Shown: in pieces, positions 1 through 9,141 of the stretch
Layout: each line of letters starts with the position of its first letter
How positions within the stretch are numbered: position 1 is the first letter of the stretch
Source of the DNA: Verrucomicrobiales bacterium
GTDB taxonomy: Bacteria; Verrucomicrobiota; Verrucomicrobiia; Limisphaerales; J093
Length of the DNA: 64,000 bases
Direction: 5' to 3'
NCBI GenBank assembly: GCA_024233215.1
Contig: JACKPW010000002.1
Coordinates: forward strand, 372,001 to 436,000
Program-made: the position numbers and the translations under genes
The notes under the pieces: model-generated
What the model was told of the DNA's origin: nothing
The model's database searches: none
What the model saw: the letters and a program-made list of their open reading frames with translations, nothing else

Positions 1-1129
1 CGCAGATGTCGAGAATGGTTGGGGCAAAATCGAGGGTCAGCGTCTGGGCCTCGACCACCTTGGGGCGGTGCGGTGAAACGAGCATCGGCGCGCGCACCAC
101 CAGCGGGATGCGGATGGAGGGTTCGTGGGCGGTGCGTTTGTCCACCATGCCGTGCTCGCCGTTGAGCAGACCGTTGTCGCTGGTGAAGATGAACACCGTG
201 TTGTCGAGCTGATCCAGCCGCCACAACTCGTCATAAAGCCGGCCCACGGAGTCGTCCACCGACAGGATGGTTCCCCAATAGGCGCGGGTCATGTTCTCGA
301 AGGCCAGCATCCCTTTGGCCGACGTGTCCGGGAAGTTCTTCCGCCAGTCGAACAACGGCCCGTAAATTCCGTGCCAGGTCGTGAGGCGCTGGCTGATCCA
401 CTTCGGCTTGTCGCCGAGCTCGAAGGCGCTTTCGGGATACGGGATGCGCACATCGGCGAAGGCATCGGCGTACTTCGCCTCCGGAAAATAGAAGCTGTGC
501 GGGGCCTTGTGCCCGATCATCAGGAGGAACGGCTGGTTGCGGTCCTGCTGGCGCAGCCAATCCACCGCCATGTCCGTGACGACCGTCGTGTAGTAACCCG
601 GCACGAGGCGGCGCTCGCCCCCGCTGAACCGAAATTCGTTGTCGAAGTACTTCCCCTGCCCGCGATGGGTCACGAAGGTGTCGAAGCCCGGGCGTTTGTC
701 GTCGTTGTCCTCGCCCATGTGCCACTTGCCGAAATAGGCGGTGCGATACCCGGCCTGCTGGAGCTGGCGCGGGAAGGTGGGCAGGTCGGGCGGGTATTCG
801 GTGAAGTTGTTGACCACGCCGTGGGCGTGGGCGTAAAGCCCGCCCAGGATGGAGGCACGGCTGGGGGAGCAGAGCGAGGTGGTGCAAAAATGGTTGCGGA
901 ACAGGACGCCCTCGTTGGCCAGCCGGTCAATGTTCGGCGTCTGAAGATACGGATTTCCCATGCAACTCATGGCATCCCAACGCTGGTCGTCGGTGAGGAC
1001 GAACACCACGTTCGGCCGTGGGGTTGCGGCGAAGGCCGGCAGGGTGAGGGCCAGCGTCAGGGCAACCACCCCGCCACGTCGCAGGCCGGCGTGGAGGCCG
1101 CTTCGGAGGTTTCGCAACAAATCACTCAT
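1..1129 (-). CDS. Sulfatase (arylsulfatase A-like), 3' end outside window
   Basis: Exported sulfatase, probably hydrolysing sulfate esters of polysaccharides in the periplasm. The N-terminus has a hydrophobic signal peptide ending near ALPAFAA (about residue 35), followed by PNVVFVLTDDQ, whose Asp47 and Asp48 are the usual calcium ligands. CSPSR at residues 87-91 is the C-x-P-S-R signature in which Cys87 would be converted to formylglycine by an FGE enzyme. GKWHMG and a later FTSDNG motif also fit the family. About 376 residues lie in the window; family members are usually 450-550 aa, so the C-terminal end is missing at base 1. The start is the ATG at 1129, directly before the basic signal-peptide n-region. 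The family is certain; the substrate is not known. Confidence 0.95.
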   Translation of the reverse strand, partial: MSDLLRNLRSGLHAGLRRGGVVALTLALTLPAFAATPRPNVVFVLTDDQRWDAMSCMGNPYLQTPNIDRLANEGVLFRNHFCTTSLCSPSRASILGGLYAHAHGVVNNFTEYPPDLPTFPRQLQQAGYRTAYFGKWHMGEDNDDKRPGFDTFVTHRGQGKYFDNEFRFSGGERRLVPGYYTTVVTDMAVDWLRQQDRNQPFLLMIGHKAPHSFYFPEAKYADAFADVRIPYPESAFELGDKPKWISQRLTTWHGIYGPLFDWRKNFPDTSAKGMLAFENMTRAYWGTILSVDDSVGRLYDELWRLDQLDNTVFIFTSDNGLLNGEHGMVDKRTAHEPSIRIPLVVRAPMLVSPHRPKVVEAQTLTLDFAPTILDIC

Positions 1130-1482
1130 AGGGCTTCGCCAGCATCCCCCAAAGGCGGGAGGGGAGACAAATCCGAAATCCGAAATCCGAGGGCCGAAGG
1201 GAGGGCGAGGCTCCCGCCGGGCTGGCGGGGAGGGCTTCACAGAGGTTGAGCGCGTCACGTTCCAGGAATGGCTCCATGCGCCGATGGGCGGGATTGAAAA
1301 GCTGCGGCGAATGGCTTATTCGTGGGCCATGCTGCGCCCAGGGGTGATCGCCACTCGGGCCTTGCGTGGACAGCCTCCCGGCTGGACATCGGCAGCGCTT
1401 TTCCTTGGCGGGGCGTCAAACAGCGCGGGTCGCGCGGCACCCCATTCTCCCCGACCTTCAGGTGAACCCAACCAATCCCGGT
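1130..1482. repeat. Intergenic region with a triple AAATCCG repeat
   Basis: This 353-bp gap separates two divergent genes, so both promoters should lie here, but no clear -35/-10 pair was seen. At 1169-1189 the heptamer AAATCCG occurs three times in tandem. It is read as KSEIRNPK-like peptides in spurious frames. The following GGCGAGGCTCCCGCC (about 1203-1217) is GC-rich and partly self-complementary. No gene is supported here. Confidence 0.5.
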
Positions 1483-4400
1483 ATGAATGGAGTTTCCGGA
1501 ATCCCCCTGCACCCCTGGCTGACTGCCTGGGCAGTGTATTCAACGGCCCTGGCAACCGCGACGCCGCCGCCACAGTTGAACATCCGCGCAACCGACGATG
1601 CGGCGGCCGTGCTGGCCTGGCCCGCATCCGCCGGCGACTTTGTGCTGGAAGAATCCCGGCAACCGGCTGCCTCTGGCCTCTGGCTTCCCGTGGCCATCGA
1701 GCCGACCCTCGATGGCGACGATTACGCGGTGCATCTCCCGAGAGCCGGGCACACGCGTTTCTTCCGCCTGCGATACCACCCTGCTGCTTTGCGGTCCACC
1801 GCTCCGGCGATCAGCTTCGCGCTCGTTGTTCCGGCCGGGGCCGGGGTCGGGGCCGGTCAACCGTTCGCGGTCGAGCTGCGGGCCAGCTTCAACTCCCTGT
1901 TGGCCGCGGCGTCGGTCCGGGTTTCGGTCTCCGGTCCCGCCGAGGCCCGGTTGACCGGGCGTTCGGCGGATCCGGGACAGGCCAACGGGCTGATGTTCAT
2001 CTCGGACACGTTGCAGGAACCCTTCGAGAATGGCCTTCCAACCGAGTTGACCGGCGAGGGGAGTCTCGAAGTGTTGCTGGGCACGGGAACCTGGCCGTTC
2101 GACGGCTTGCCTCCCGGGGAGGAGGTGGTGCTGGAACGACTCGAGATCACGCCGCTGACCGTCGGGGAGTTGACGCTCTCGCTGATGGGAGCGGAGGCGG
2201 TGACGAGTCGGTGGGCGAACGACGGACTGCCGTTTGAGACGGTGAGTCTGGATCCGTGGCGCTCGACGTTGACGGTGAGCGCCCGGGCGGTGGTTGCGCT
2301 CTCCGGGGCCGGCACGCCGGGGACCGTGTCGGGAATGACTCGAAGTGTCGGGAGTGGTTCGCGGAGCAATGCCGGCCTTTCCCGCCTGACAGCTCAAGCC
2401 GCTCCCGAGATCAGGCCAAATGCCGACGGTCAGGGTGGCGTGGATCTGGCCGACCTGGTTTATGTGCGTGCCCGGTTGGGTTTGGACCCGGTTCTGACGG
2501 AGAACGCCGGCGCCGATGTGAACCAGGACCAGGCGATCGACCTGTTGGACTTGGTGGCCGTTCGGAACCGGCTCTCGCCACCTCCCGGCTTCGGGGATTT
2601 CCCGGTCCCACGCCTCAACGAGGTGGCCCCGAACCCTGGGAACGGCGAGGCGCCGTGGGTGGAGTTCACCTATCCCCGTTGGGTGGAGCCCTATTCCTAC
2701 CTGTTGGAACTCCGGAACGCCGCGCAGGAGGTGTTGCTGGGGTCCTGGCCGGAACCGATCTCGCTCTGGGTGCCCTACATCGTGATCGTGTTCGATGGAG
2801 AGGGGCCGATCGAGTACCTGGGTGAAGAGGAGACGCCGACCGCGGCCAGGGTCCATCTGCCCAGGCCCGAAACGGTGTTTGATCCCACCGAGGACCAGTG
2901 CCTGCTCTACCTCGACGGTGCGTTGGTGGATTCAGTCAGGTGGGGTGACCAGCCCGAGCGCAACGGCGCGCTGAACACCGGGATATTCCCGATTCCGCCG
3001 GGTGGGTCGATCGGTCGGGACGGGCTGGAAGAGGAGCGATGGGTCCGGTTCAGCCAGGGAACGCCGGGGGCCGGGAATGGCCTGCCGGTTCCGCTGGCCC
3101 TCTGTCCGGTTTCAGGAGGAGCTGTGTGGGCGGGGGAAAGCACTTCATTTGCCTGGGTGGATCCGCGGAATGGCCCGGTGAGGTACGGACTGGAGGTGTG
3201 TCGGACGAACGACCTGCAAACGCCGGTGCTTGACACAACGTGTTACCAGCCGGGTCATGTCCAGTCCCCGGGATTGAATGCCGGCCAGTATCGCTGGCGG
3301 GTGAGGCCGATCGCGGGGGAGTTGCAGGGGCCATGGTCGGGTTGGCAGGACCTGGAGGTCATCGACCCTCCGGCGTTTCCCGGGCCCGGTGCGGTGGGGC
3401 TGTCCGGGCGTCGGGCCCAAGGCGGGGTGCCGGTGGCCATGCGCACCATTGCCTATTTCACCGGGCAGTCCGCGAAGCGAGCCCCGATGAAGGACACACG
3501 CATGCTGTGTTTGGAGTGTCTGTTGGACCAGGGACCACACGCCTGGGATGTGCCTCACGGCACCACCCAATGGGGCGTCATCACCTATCACGGTGGCACG
3601 ACGTTCCTGTGCCCGCACGAGTTGGGGCACGCCGCCACGGCGATCGCTCAATGGCTGAACGAGTACTACGGAGAGCGGCTGACCCAGGACGAGATCAACT
3701 ATGCCCTCAGGGATGGCAGCCATAGTCCGGAGGGCGATCTGTGTCATGGGCAGTTGACCGACCTGCGGGACGCGATCAACGACGCGCTGGGAACGGTGGG
3801 TACGCACTATCAACTACTGAACCTGTTGACGGACCCGGATTGGAACAAGTATCGGACAGACATCGACGCCGGCAAACCGGTGGCGACGCATCTCATGCTC
3901 AAGGCGGGTGGCGGCACGGGGCCGGTCTTGCTGGTGGGCTATGTTGAGAGTGATCTTTATGGCGCCCCGGTGCGGCACGTTTTGTTCCTGAGTCCGTTGC
4001 TGGCCGGCGCAACGCAGATTCTGAACGTGCAAGCCCTGGTCGATGGCGGTTTCGCCTGTGTTCGACCGATGGAGCCACCGGGGAAATACCGCGCCGAAGC
4101 GAGCGATCCCTATGTGTTTCAGGATAGTGACGGGGACGGAATGTGCGACCTGGATGAGGAAGACCGGTTTCCGACCGATCGTCTGAAGCCGGATGCGGAT
4201 GGGGACGGGATCACCGACAAGATCGAGGTGTGGAGCTACAAGTTCGGACGCGGACGGGTGGCGCGTACGGCGGATTCCGACGGGGACGGGCTCCGGGCGG
4301 AGGAGGATGACGACAGTGATGGGGACGGGTGTCTGGACGGGGCGGAGGATCGCAACCACGATGGAACGCTCTACGCCCCAGGGTGGTTGGGTCTGGGCCA

Positions 4401-5769
4401 GGTGCTCAAGATCAAGGCCGAAGGGGAGACCGATCCGTTTTGGGTGGACGAATTCAAGCTGACCCTGACGGCGGAACGGATGCCGTTGCGATTCAAGGAA
4501 TCCACCCGGTTGAACGTGACGTTGACGGACGACCTGGAGGAGCCCGTTCCGGACGCTCAAGTGCGGCTCAGGTTGAGCCCGATTCTGGGCAGCTTTGACG
4601 GATCGGGGGGAACGCCGGTGACCACCGTGTTTGTGCTGACCGACCAGGATGGCAAGGCATCCGCGGAGTTCTTTGCGGGGGAGACCCAGGGGACCGTCAC
4701 CCTCGAAGCGGTTTATCAGAGGAATCCCAAAGACCGGGAAAACAAGGCCGAGTTGAAGCTCCAGATCCTGCCTCAAGACTGGATCTTCGCCGTGCAGGAG
4801 AAGGCGGTGCTGACCGGGCCGGACCTGGTCAATGACCGGGGAGTCACCGACGGCGTGTGGGAAGTCTCCCGCAGCAGAGATGTCGGTTTCCAGAAGGTCA
4901 GCGGACACTTCGAACACCCGTTCCTCGACAAGCCGGAGGCGTTCATCCAATCCATTGCCGTCGGGCAGGCCTACGCGGCAGTGGCCGTGCTGCGGATCGA
5001 CGGCACCAACGTCAGCAACCTCACCTGGACCCGAGCTTCCACCAATGACCTCCCGACTCGCTGGGAGATCGAGATCGCGTCGCCCATCTGGACCACCGAG
5101 GACTACAAGATGAAGCTGCCCCGCTATCTCCTGGTAACCGCGCGGGGCGGGGGGGAGCGCCGTACGCCGCTGCTCTGGTGGAAAGACTGCGGTACCGTTG
5201 CCCAGAACCGGCGTGTCAAAATGCTCCTGTCAGAGCCCACCTTTCCCTATGCGAAATACGGCCGGCTCCTCGCCATCGATTGGATCCGTCACAGTTACGA
5301 GTTCTTCTTCGGCGACGGCAGCGTTGATGATCCTGGCGGCGACCCGGTCTGCTGGAACGTACCGCATCCTGACCCCAATGGACATACGGCCGTCAGTTAC
5401 ATCCCCGTCAAAGGCGTTCCTGGCCATGCCATCGGAGAGCGGCAACAGGCGGGCTGGCCGTTCGACGCGGGGGTCTATCCCTGGGACAAGGAAGGGGGCA
5501 TCTACTCGTACATCTTCAATGCCTACTGCAAGGACACGATTGCCTGGACACCGGATGCGCCCTGGACGGTGGACGGCCTTGGCGACGAGGCTGCCTACAA
5601 CCGTTACGACATCGACGAGGACGTGCTCGCCACCGGCCCACCTGAGCCGCCTCCCTTCCTCGATGACATCCGCTTCAAACGCGACTACCTCGGGACCGAG
5701 TGGCAGGAGCTGCAGCAGCGCAAGCTCGATCCGCCCCAATACGAGATCCGGATGTTGACAGAGGAGTAG
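1483..5769 (+). CDS. Large secreted protein: dockerin-like, peptidase-like, Ca-binding repeats and Ig-like domain
   Basis: A 1428-residue exported protein of unknown role. The start was taken at 1483, where the signal peptide begins (MNGVSGIPLHPWLTAWAVYS, cleavage near ATA-TPPP); the open frame continues upstream without a signal. In order: an unrecognised beta-rich N-terminal part; two dockerin-like calcium loops at about 308-365 (GVDLADLVYVRARLGL and AIDLLDLVAVRNRL); a lamin-tail-like segment from about 368; a peptidase-like region from about 653 with a HELGH sequence; aspartate-rich DSDGDG repeats at about 881-955; and a Big_1-type Ig-like domain at about 990-1090. The C-terminal 300 residues match nothing I recognise. 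The peptidase-like region resembles C39 papain-fold proteins in layout, but the catalytic Cys/His are not evident. Probably a cell-surface or matrix protein. Confidence 0.85.
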   Translation: MNGVSGIPLHPWLTAWAVYSTALATATPPPQLNIRATDDAAAVLAWPASAGDFVLEESRQPAASGLWLPVAIEPTLDGDDYAVHLPRAGHTRFFRLRYHPAALRSTAPAISFALVVPAGAGVGAGQPFAVELRASFNSLLAAASVRVSVSGPAEARLTGRSADPGQANGLMFISDTLQEPFENGLPTELTGEGSLEVLLGTGTWPFDGLPPGEEVVLERLEITPLTVGELTLSLMGAEAVTSRWANDGLPFETVSLDPWRSTLTVSARAVVALSGAGTPGTVSGMTRSVGSGSRSNAGLSRLTAQAAPEIRPNADGQGGVDLADLVYVRARLGLDPVLTENAGADVNQDQAIDLLDLVAVRNRLSPPPGFGDFPVPRLNEVAPNPGNGEAPWVEFTYPRWVEPYSYLLELRNAAQEVLLGSWPEPISLWVPYIVIVFDGEGPIEYLGEEETPTAARVHLPRPETVFDPTEDQCLLYLDGALVDSVRWGDQPERNGALNTGIFPIPPGGSIGRDGLEEERWVRFSQGTPGAGNGLPVPLALCPVSGGAVWAGESTSFAWVDPRNGPVRYGLEVCRTNDLQTPVLDTTCYQPGHVQSPGLNAGQYRWRVRPIAGELQGPWSGWQDLEVIDPPAFPGPGAVGLSGRRAQGGVPVAMRTIAYFTGQSAKRAPMKDTRMLCLECLLDQGPHAWDVPHGTTQWGVITYHGGTTFLCPHELGHAATAIAQWLNEYYGERLTQDEINYALRDGSHSPEGDLCHGQLTDLRDAINDALGTVGTHYQLLNLLTDPDWNKYRTDIDAGKPVATHLMLKAGGGTGPVLLVGYVESDLYGAPVRHVLFLSPLLAGATQILNVQALVDGGFACVRPMEPPGKYRAEASDPYVFQDSDGDGMCDLDEEDRFPTDRLKPDADGDGITDKIEVWSYKFGRGRVARTADSDGDGLRAEEDDDSDGDGCLDGAEDRNHDGTLYAPGWLGLGQVLKIKAEGETDPFWVDEFKLTLTAERMPLRFKESTRLNVTLTDDLEEPVPDAQVRLRLSPILGSFDGSGGTPVTTVFVLTDQDGKASAEFFAGETQGTVTLEAVYQRNPKDRENKAELKLQILPQDWIFAVQEKAVLTGPDLVNDRGVTDGVWEVSRSRDVGFQKVSGHFEHPFLDKPEAFIQSIAVGQAYAAVAVLRIDGTNVSNLTWTRASTNDLPTRWEIEIASPIWTTEDYKMKLPRYLLVTARGGGERRTPLLWWKDCGTVAQNRRVKMLLSEPTFPYAKYGRLLAIDWIRHSYEFFFGDGSVDDPGGDPVCWNVPHPDPNGHTAVSYIPVKGVPGHAIGERQQAGWPFDAGVYPWDKEGGIYSYIFNAYCKDTIAWTPDAPWTVDGLGDEAAYNRYDIDEDVLATGPPEPPPFLDDIRFKRDYLGTEWQELQQRKLDPPQYEIRMLTEE

Positions 5770-5825
5770 GATCGCAGGGGACAGCCGGGATTGAAAAGCG
5801 GCCGCGATTCGGTCATTGATGGGGC

Positions 5826-6854
5826 GTGCCAAGCCGGAAACAGATCGTCTCTCGAATGCTGCGTGGGCTGCCGGTACCGAGGGTGCCCGTCGGACCACTG
5901 GCGGTACATTTCTGCGCGAAAGTGGCCGGCGTATCACTCCGGCAGTACTCGACCGATTCCCGCGCCCTGGCCGATTCCGTGCTCCGCTACTGCGAACGTT
6001 TCCAGCCGGATGCGGTCTGGGTCTCCGCGGATACCTGGGTCAGTGCGGAAGCGATGGGCACGCCCGTGGGGGCGACGGACGATAATCAGCCGCTGGGTGG
6101 CATGGGGGAACCGGCCATCAAGAGCGCGGCGGATATCGCCCGCATTCCACCGCCCGATCCTTCCAGCCAGGGACGTTACCCGCTGATGATCGAGGCATTG
6201 GCGCAGGTGGTGGAAGCCGTGGGACGCGAGGTGTTCGTCGTGGCCTGCTTCGATCAATACCCCTTCTCCCTCGCCGCGGCGCTCATGGGCGTCAACGAGA
6301 TCATGCTCAAGCTCACCGACGACCGGCCGTTTGTGGAAGCGTTGATGGAGCGTTGTCTGGAATACGGCACCGCCTACGCCCGGGCCCTGGCCGAGGCGGG
6401 CGCGGACCTGCTCAGCGGCGGCGACTCCCCGGCCGGTCTGATCGGACCACGGGCCTACCGCGAGGTCGCCCTGCCGTACGAACGCCGGTTGGTCGCGGCC
6501 ATCAAGGCTGTCACCACCACGCCCACGCCCGTGTCGTTGCACATCTGCGGTGATGCCCGGCCGATCCTGAAGGACATGGTTTCTTCCGGGGCGGATGTCT
6601 TGGAACTGGATCACAAGGTCGAGCTGGCCGGGGCTTGCCGGATCGTGGGACCGGAGGTCGCCCTTTGGGGCAACCTCGATCCCGTGGGCGTGCTGGCCCA
6701 GGGGAGCCCGGCAGAAGTCGAGGAAGCGGCGCGGCTGGCCGTCCAGACCGCAAGGGACTGCGGTCACCAGCGTTTCGTCCTCAGTTCCGGTTGCACGCTT
6801 GCGTTGGAGACTCCCTTTGAGAACCTGGATGCAATGTGCAGAGCAGTGTCATGA
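5826..6854 (+). CDS. Uroporphyrinogen decarboxylase (URO-D) family methyltransferase-like protein
   Basis: A 342-residue TIM-barrel protein of the URO-D superfamily. It looks like the MtaA/CmuA-type methyltransferase branch rather than HemE: it has H239-I-C241-G and a second SSGC323 motif near the C-terminus, the spacing of the zinc-binding His-x-Cys...Cys site used for cobamide or thiol methyl transfer. The GTG at 5826 is used because the family normally begins with a segment like PSRKQIVSRMLRG; an ATG at 5856 is the alternative. Its stop overlaps the start of the next gene (ATGA), so the two should be translated together. The methyl donor is unknown, and no corrinoid-binding protein lies nearby. 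Such genes are frequent in Verrucomicrobia beside Gfo/Idh/MocA genes, and many may not be methyltransferases at all. Confidence 0.85.
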   Translation: MPSRKQIVSRMLRGLPVPRVPVGPLAVHFCAKVAGVSLRQYSTDSRALADSVLRYCERFQPDAVWVSADTWVSAEAMGTPVGATDDNQPLGGMGEPAIKSAADIARIPPPDPSSQGRYPLMIEALAQVVEAVGREVFVVACFDQYPFSLAAALMGVNEIMLKLTDDRPFVEALMERCLEYGTAYARALAEAGADLLSGGDSPAGLIGPRAYREVALPYERRLVAAIKAVTTTPTPVSLHICGDARPILKDMVSSGADVLELDHKVELAGACRIVGPEVALWGNLDPVGVLAQGSPAEVEEAARLAVQTARDCGHQRFVLSSGCTLALETPFENLDAMCRAVS

Positions 6855-7957
6855 GCCAAGGCAAGTTCGGCGTGTTGATTCATGGGGCAGGTTGGGTGTC
6901 CACCCAGCACATTGCCGCGTTCCAACGAAACCCCGCGACGGAGGTGGTGGCCATTTCCAGTCGGAAGCTCGCCGGCGCGCAGCTTCGGGCCAGGGAGGCG
7001 GGCCTGGCCGAGATCGGGCTCTACGATGATCTGGAACAAGCGCTGCGACATCCGGGGGTCGATATCGTGGTGGTCTGCACGCCGCAGCATGTCCATTGCG
7101 CCAACGTCCTGGCCGCCGCACGGGCCGGGAAACACCTGGTCATCGAAAAGCCCGCCGGCCTGTCCATGTCGGAGCTCCGCGAGATGGAACGGGCGGTTCG
7201 TGACGCAGGGGTGAAAACCATCGTCAGCTTCGTCCTGCGCTGGAATCCGCTTTTCCGGAAGCTCAAGTCCATGATCGCCGCCGGCACGTTGGGCCGGCCG
7301 TACTATGTCGAGGCGGATTACCTCAGTCACAACGGCGCCTGGTGGTCCGGTTGGAACGACACGCGCTCCGTCGAGAACGGCGTGAGCGCCATGCTGGTGG
7401 CGGGGTGTCATGCCATCGACGCACTGCGCTGGTTTGCGGCCGAGGACGAGTTTGCGGCGGCCACGCCGGTGGAGGTGTTCGCCGCGGCCGGCGGATGGCG
7501 GAAAGGCGCGAAGCACGCCTACAACCCGTTGGACCACTCCTGGCAGGACGACGCCCCGCCCATGGAATACGACGGGTTGGAAGTGGCACTGGTCCGGTTC
7601 GACAACGGCGTGCTTGGCAAGGTGTCGGTCAACTTCGATTGCATCATGCCGTATCGCTTCCCGATCCGGATCTTCGGCAACCGCGGCTCGGTCATCGACA
7701 ACCGCGTCTGGACCCCGGATGCCTCCGAGCAACCGGCGTGGCTCGAACTGCCGGACATCTCGCCCGATTCCAGCGACGTGTCGCATCATCCGTTCCAGGG
7801 CCAGATCGATCACTTCGTCGAGTGCCTGCAACGCGGGGTTGATTCCCACTGCAACCTGGGCGACGCGATCAAGACGCACGAAGTGGTGTTTGCGGCATTG
7901 GAATGCTATCGCACGGGGCGACCGGTGAAGTTGCCGATGGAGCAGAAGACTCGATGA
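6851..7957 (+). CDS. Gfo/Idh/MocA family NAD(P)-dependent oxidoreductase
   Basis: A 368-residue cytoplasmic dehydrogenase. The N-terminal Rossmann motif reads LIHGAGWVSTQHI (Gly12, Gly14), with an altered first part of the usual GxGxxG. EKPAGLS at residues 99-105 carries the family's conserved Glu-Lys-Pro. The C-terminal half has the expected alpha/beta substrate-binding domain. The start at 6851 forms an ATGA overlap with the upstream URO-D-type gene, a strong sign of a two-gene operon; an in-frame ATG at 6836 lies inside the upstream gene and is less likely. The family oxidises or reduces sugars, inositols and related polyols. The substrate cannot be read from the sequence. Confidence 0.92.
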   Translation: MSQGKFGVLIHGAGWVSTQHIAAFQRNPATEVVAISSRKLAGAQLRAREAGLAEIGLYDDLEQALRHPGVDIVVVCTPQHVHCANVLAAARAGKHLVIEKPAGLSMSELREMERAVRDAGVKTIVSFVLRWNPLFRKLKSMIAAGTLGRPYYVEADYLSHNGAWWSGWNDTRSVENGVSAMLVAGCHAIDALRWFAAEDEFAAATPVEVFAAAGGWRKGAKHAYNPLDHSWQDDAPPMEYDGLEVALVRFDNGVLGKVSVNFDCIMPYRFPIRIFGNRGSVIDNRVWTPDASEQPAWLELPDISPDSSDVSHHPFQGQIDHFVECLQRGVDSHCNLGDAIKTHEVVFAALECYRTGRPVKLPMEQKTR

Positions 7958-8163
7958 TCGGACGGTCGGCGAAGAAATCGATGAGGATCTGCGATCGGCC
8001 GAAGAGGCGTAGACCCCGTGTCATGTTTGTTGGTGTTCGGCCCGTCCTGCCAGCGCGCCGGAATCGGACTGGCGGACTGTGCTGGCGCGAGAGGTTCCGC
8101 CACCTCCGCGTCGAGACCCGCGGCCGGTTTGCGGGCCGGTGGCAATGTCGGGTAGCGGGTGTG

Positions 8164-8381
8164 CGCATCGCGAAGCGATGCCAGCCATTAGCCGGGGGTG
8201 CGACCCGGTTCTGTCCGGGCCGCACCCCTAGTCAGAACGCCGACCACAGGTGCACCCTGAAAGGGTGCCAGAACTGCTTGCAGCCGGGGTGCGCGTCTGC
8301 GACTCCTCCAGGTTTGTGGTGTTTTGGGTCGGCCACCAAAGGGCGCCCCGACCGAGTCCGGGGTGCTCCCCGGCTAATAGC
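8164..8381. repeat. Putative non-coding repeat element with inverted ends
   Basis: The gap from 7958 to 8420 holds no convincing gene. It contains a hairpin at 8164-8180 (GCATCGC-GAA-GCGATGC) and then a segment whose ends are inverted copies: GCCATTAGCCGGGGGTGC at 8184-8201 against GCTCCCCGGCTAATAGC at 8365-8381. In between are GTGCACCCTGAAAGGGTGCC-type palindromes (about 8250-8269). The layout fits a dispersed intergenic element of a kind common in Planctomycetes and Verrucomicrobia. The element ends 39 bp before the tyrosine phosphatase start. No second copy was seen in this window. Confidence 0.45.
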
Positions 8382-8420
8382 TGGGAGCCCTTCAGGCTGC
8401 TGTCTTTGGCGGCAACTGCT

Positions 8421-8810
8421 ATGACCTACCGCCAAAAGGTGCTGTTCGTCTGCGCCCGGAACAAGATCCGGAGCCTGACCGCGGAACAGATGTTCTCCGG
8501 GTCGATCCTCTACGACGTCCGGTCGCGCGGCATCGCGAAGGGCGCGCGCATCAAGCTCACGGCCTCCGATGTCGGTTGGGCGGACGTGATCTTCGTGATG
8601 GAGAAGCGGCACAAGCGACTCATCGTGCGGGAGTTTCAGCCGGAATTGGTGGGGAAGGAGGTCGTGTGCCTGTTCATCCGGGACATCTACAACGCGATGG
8701 AGGAGCGGTTGATCGCCGTGCTGCGGAAGAAGCTCGCGCCGCACTTGCTGTTGCCGCGGCCCGAGACGAACGATGCCTGCACCGACGAGCCGATGGGCTC
8801 GGCCGTTTGA
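8421..8810 (+). CDS. Low-molecular-weight protein tyrosine phosphatase-like protein
   Basis: A 129-residue cytoplasmic phosphatase-like protein. VLFVCARNKIRS at residues 7-18 contains the C-x5-R phosphate-binding loop (Cys11 to Arg17) at the N-terminus, as in LMW phosphatases. The downstream DVIFVMEKRHKRLI matches the family's 'aDlIlvM...h' helix. The typical DPxG/DPY general-acid loop is replaced by IRDIYNAM, so the acid residue would be the Asp of RDIY. This variant occurs in short family members of about 110-130 aa (the usual length is about 150). The start is the ATG at 8421, placing the catalytic loop at the expected distance; the frame is open upstream but runs through a repeat element. 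Substrate unknown. Confidence 0.85.
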   Translation: MTYRQKVLFVCARNKIRSLTAEQMFSGSILYDVRSRGIAKGARIKLTASDVGWADVIFVMEKRHKRLIVREFQPELVGKEVVCLFIRDIYNAMEERLIAVLRKKLAPHLLLPRPETNDACTDEPMGSAV

Positions 8811-8919
8811 AGCCAACGGCGAGTCGGCCCGGCCTACCGACACCGCCGAAGAGAGCGGCGTTCGTGAGGGGAGTGCCCGCCGGACTTGTCGAAGGCGTGA
8901 AGATGACTATGGTTCAGCA

Positions 8920-9141
8920 ATGAGCGCGGTGGAACTGATTGAACAGGTCAAAGCCTTGTCCGCTCCAGAGCGAGAGGAACTGCTGCTGGCTGTTCTTGCC
9001 TTGGATGAGGAGCCGACTCCCTCAGGCCAAGAAGAAAGGCGAGCTGAGTGGCCGGACGTGGAGGCACGCACCAGGCGTGTATTCGGTGATCGTCTCCTTC
9101 CGAATCTGGTCATGTTGGAACGGGAGGAGTCCGCAGGTTGA
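8920..9141 (+). CDS. Small antitoxin-like protein paired with PIN toxin
   Basis: A 73-residue acidic protein. The N-terminal MSAVELIEQVKALSAPEREELLLAV resembles the short helical regions of addiction-module antitoxins, and the C-terminal half is a charged tail that would wrap around a toxin. Its stop codon overlaps the start of the PIN-domain gene (TTGA at 9138-9141), and a GGAGGAG Shine-Dalgarno for the toxin lies inside its last codons, so the pair is translationally coupled. No clear DNA-binding fold (AbrB or RHH) is visible. Antitoxin assignment is based on neighbour and size. Confidence 0.7.
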   Translation: MSAVELIEQVKALSAPEREELLLAVLALDEEPTPSGQEERRAEWPDVEARTRRVFGDRLLPNLVMLEREESAG

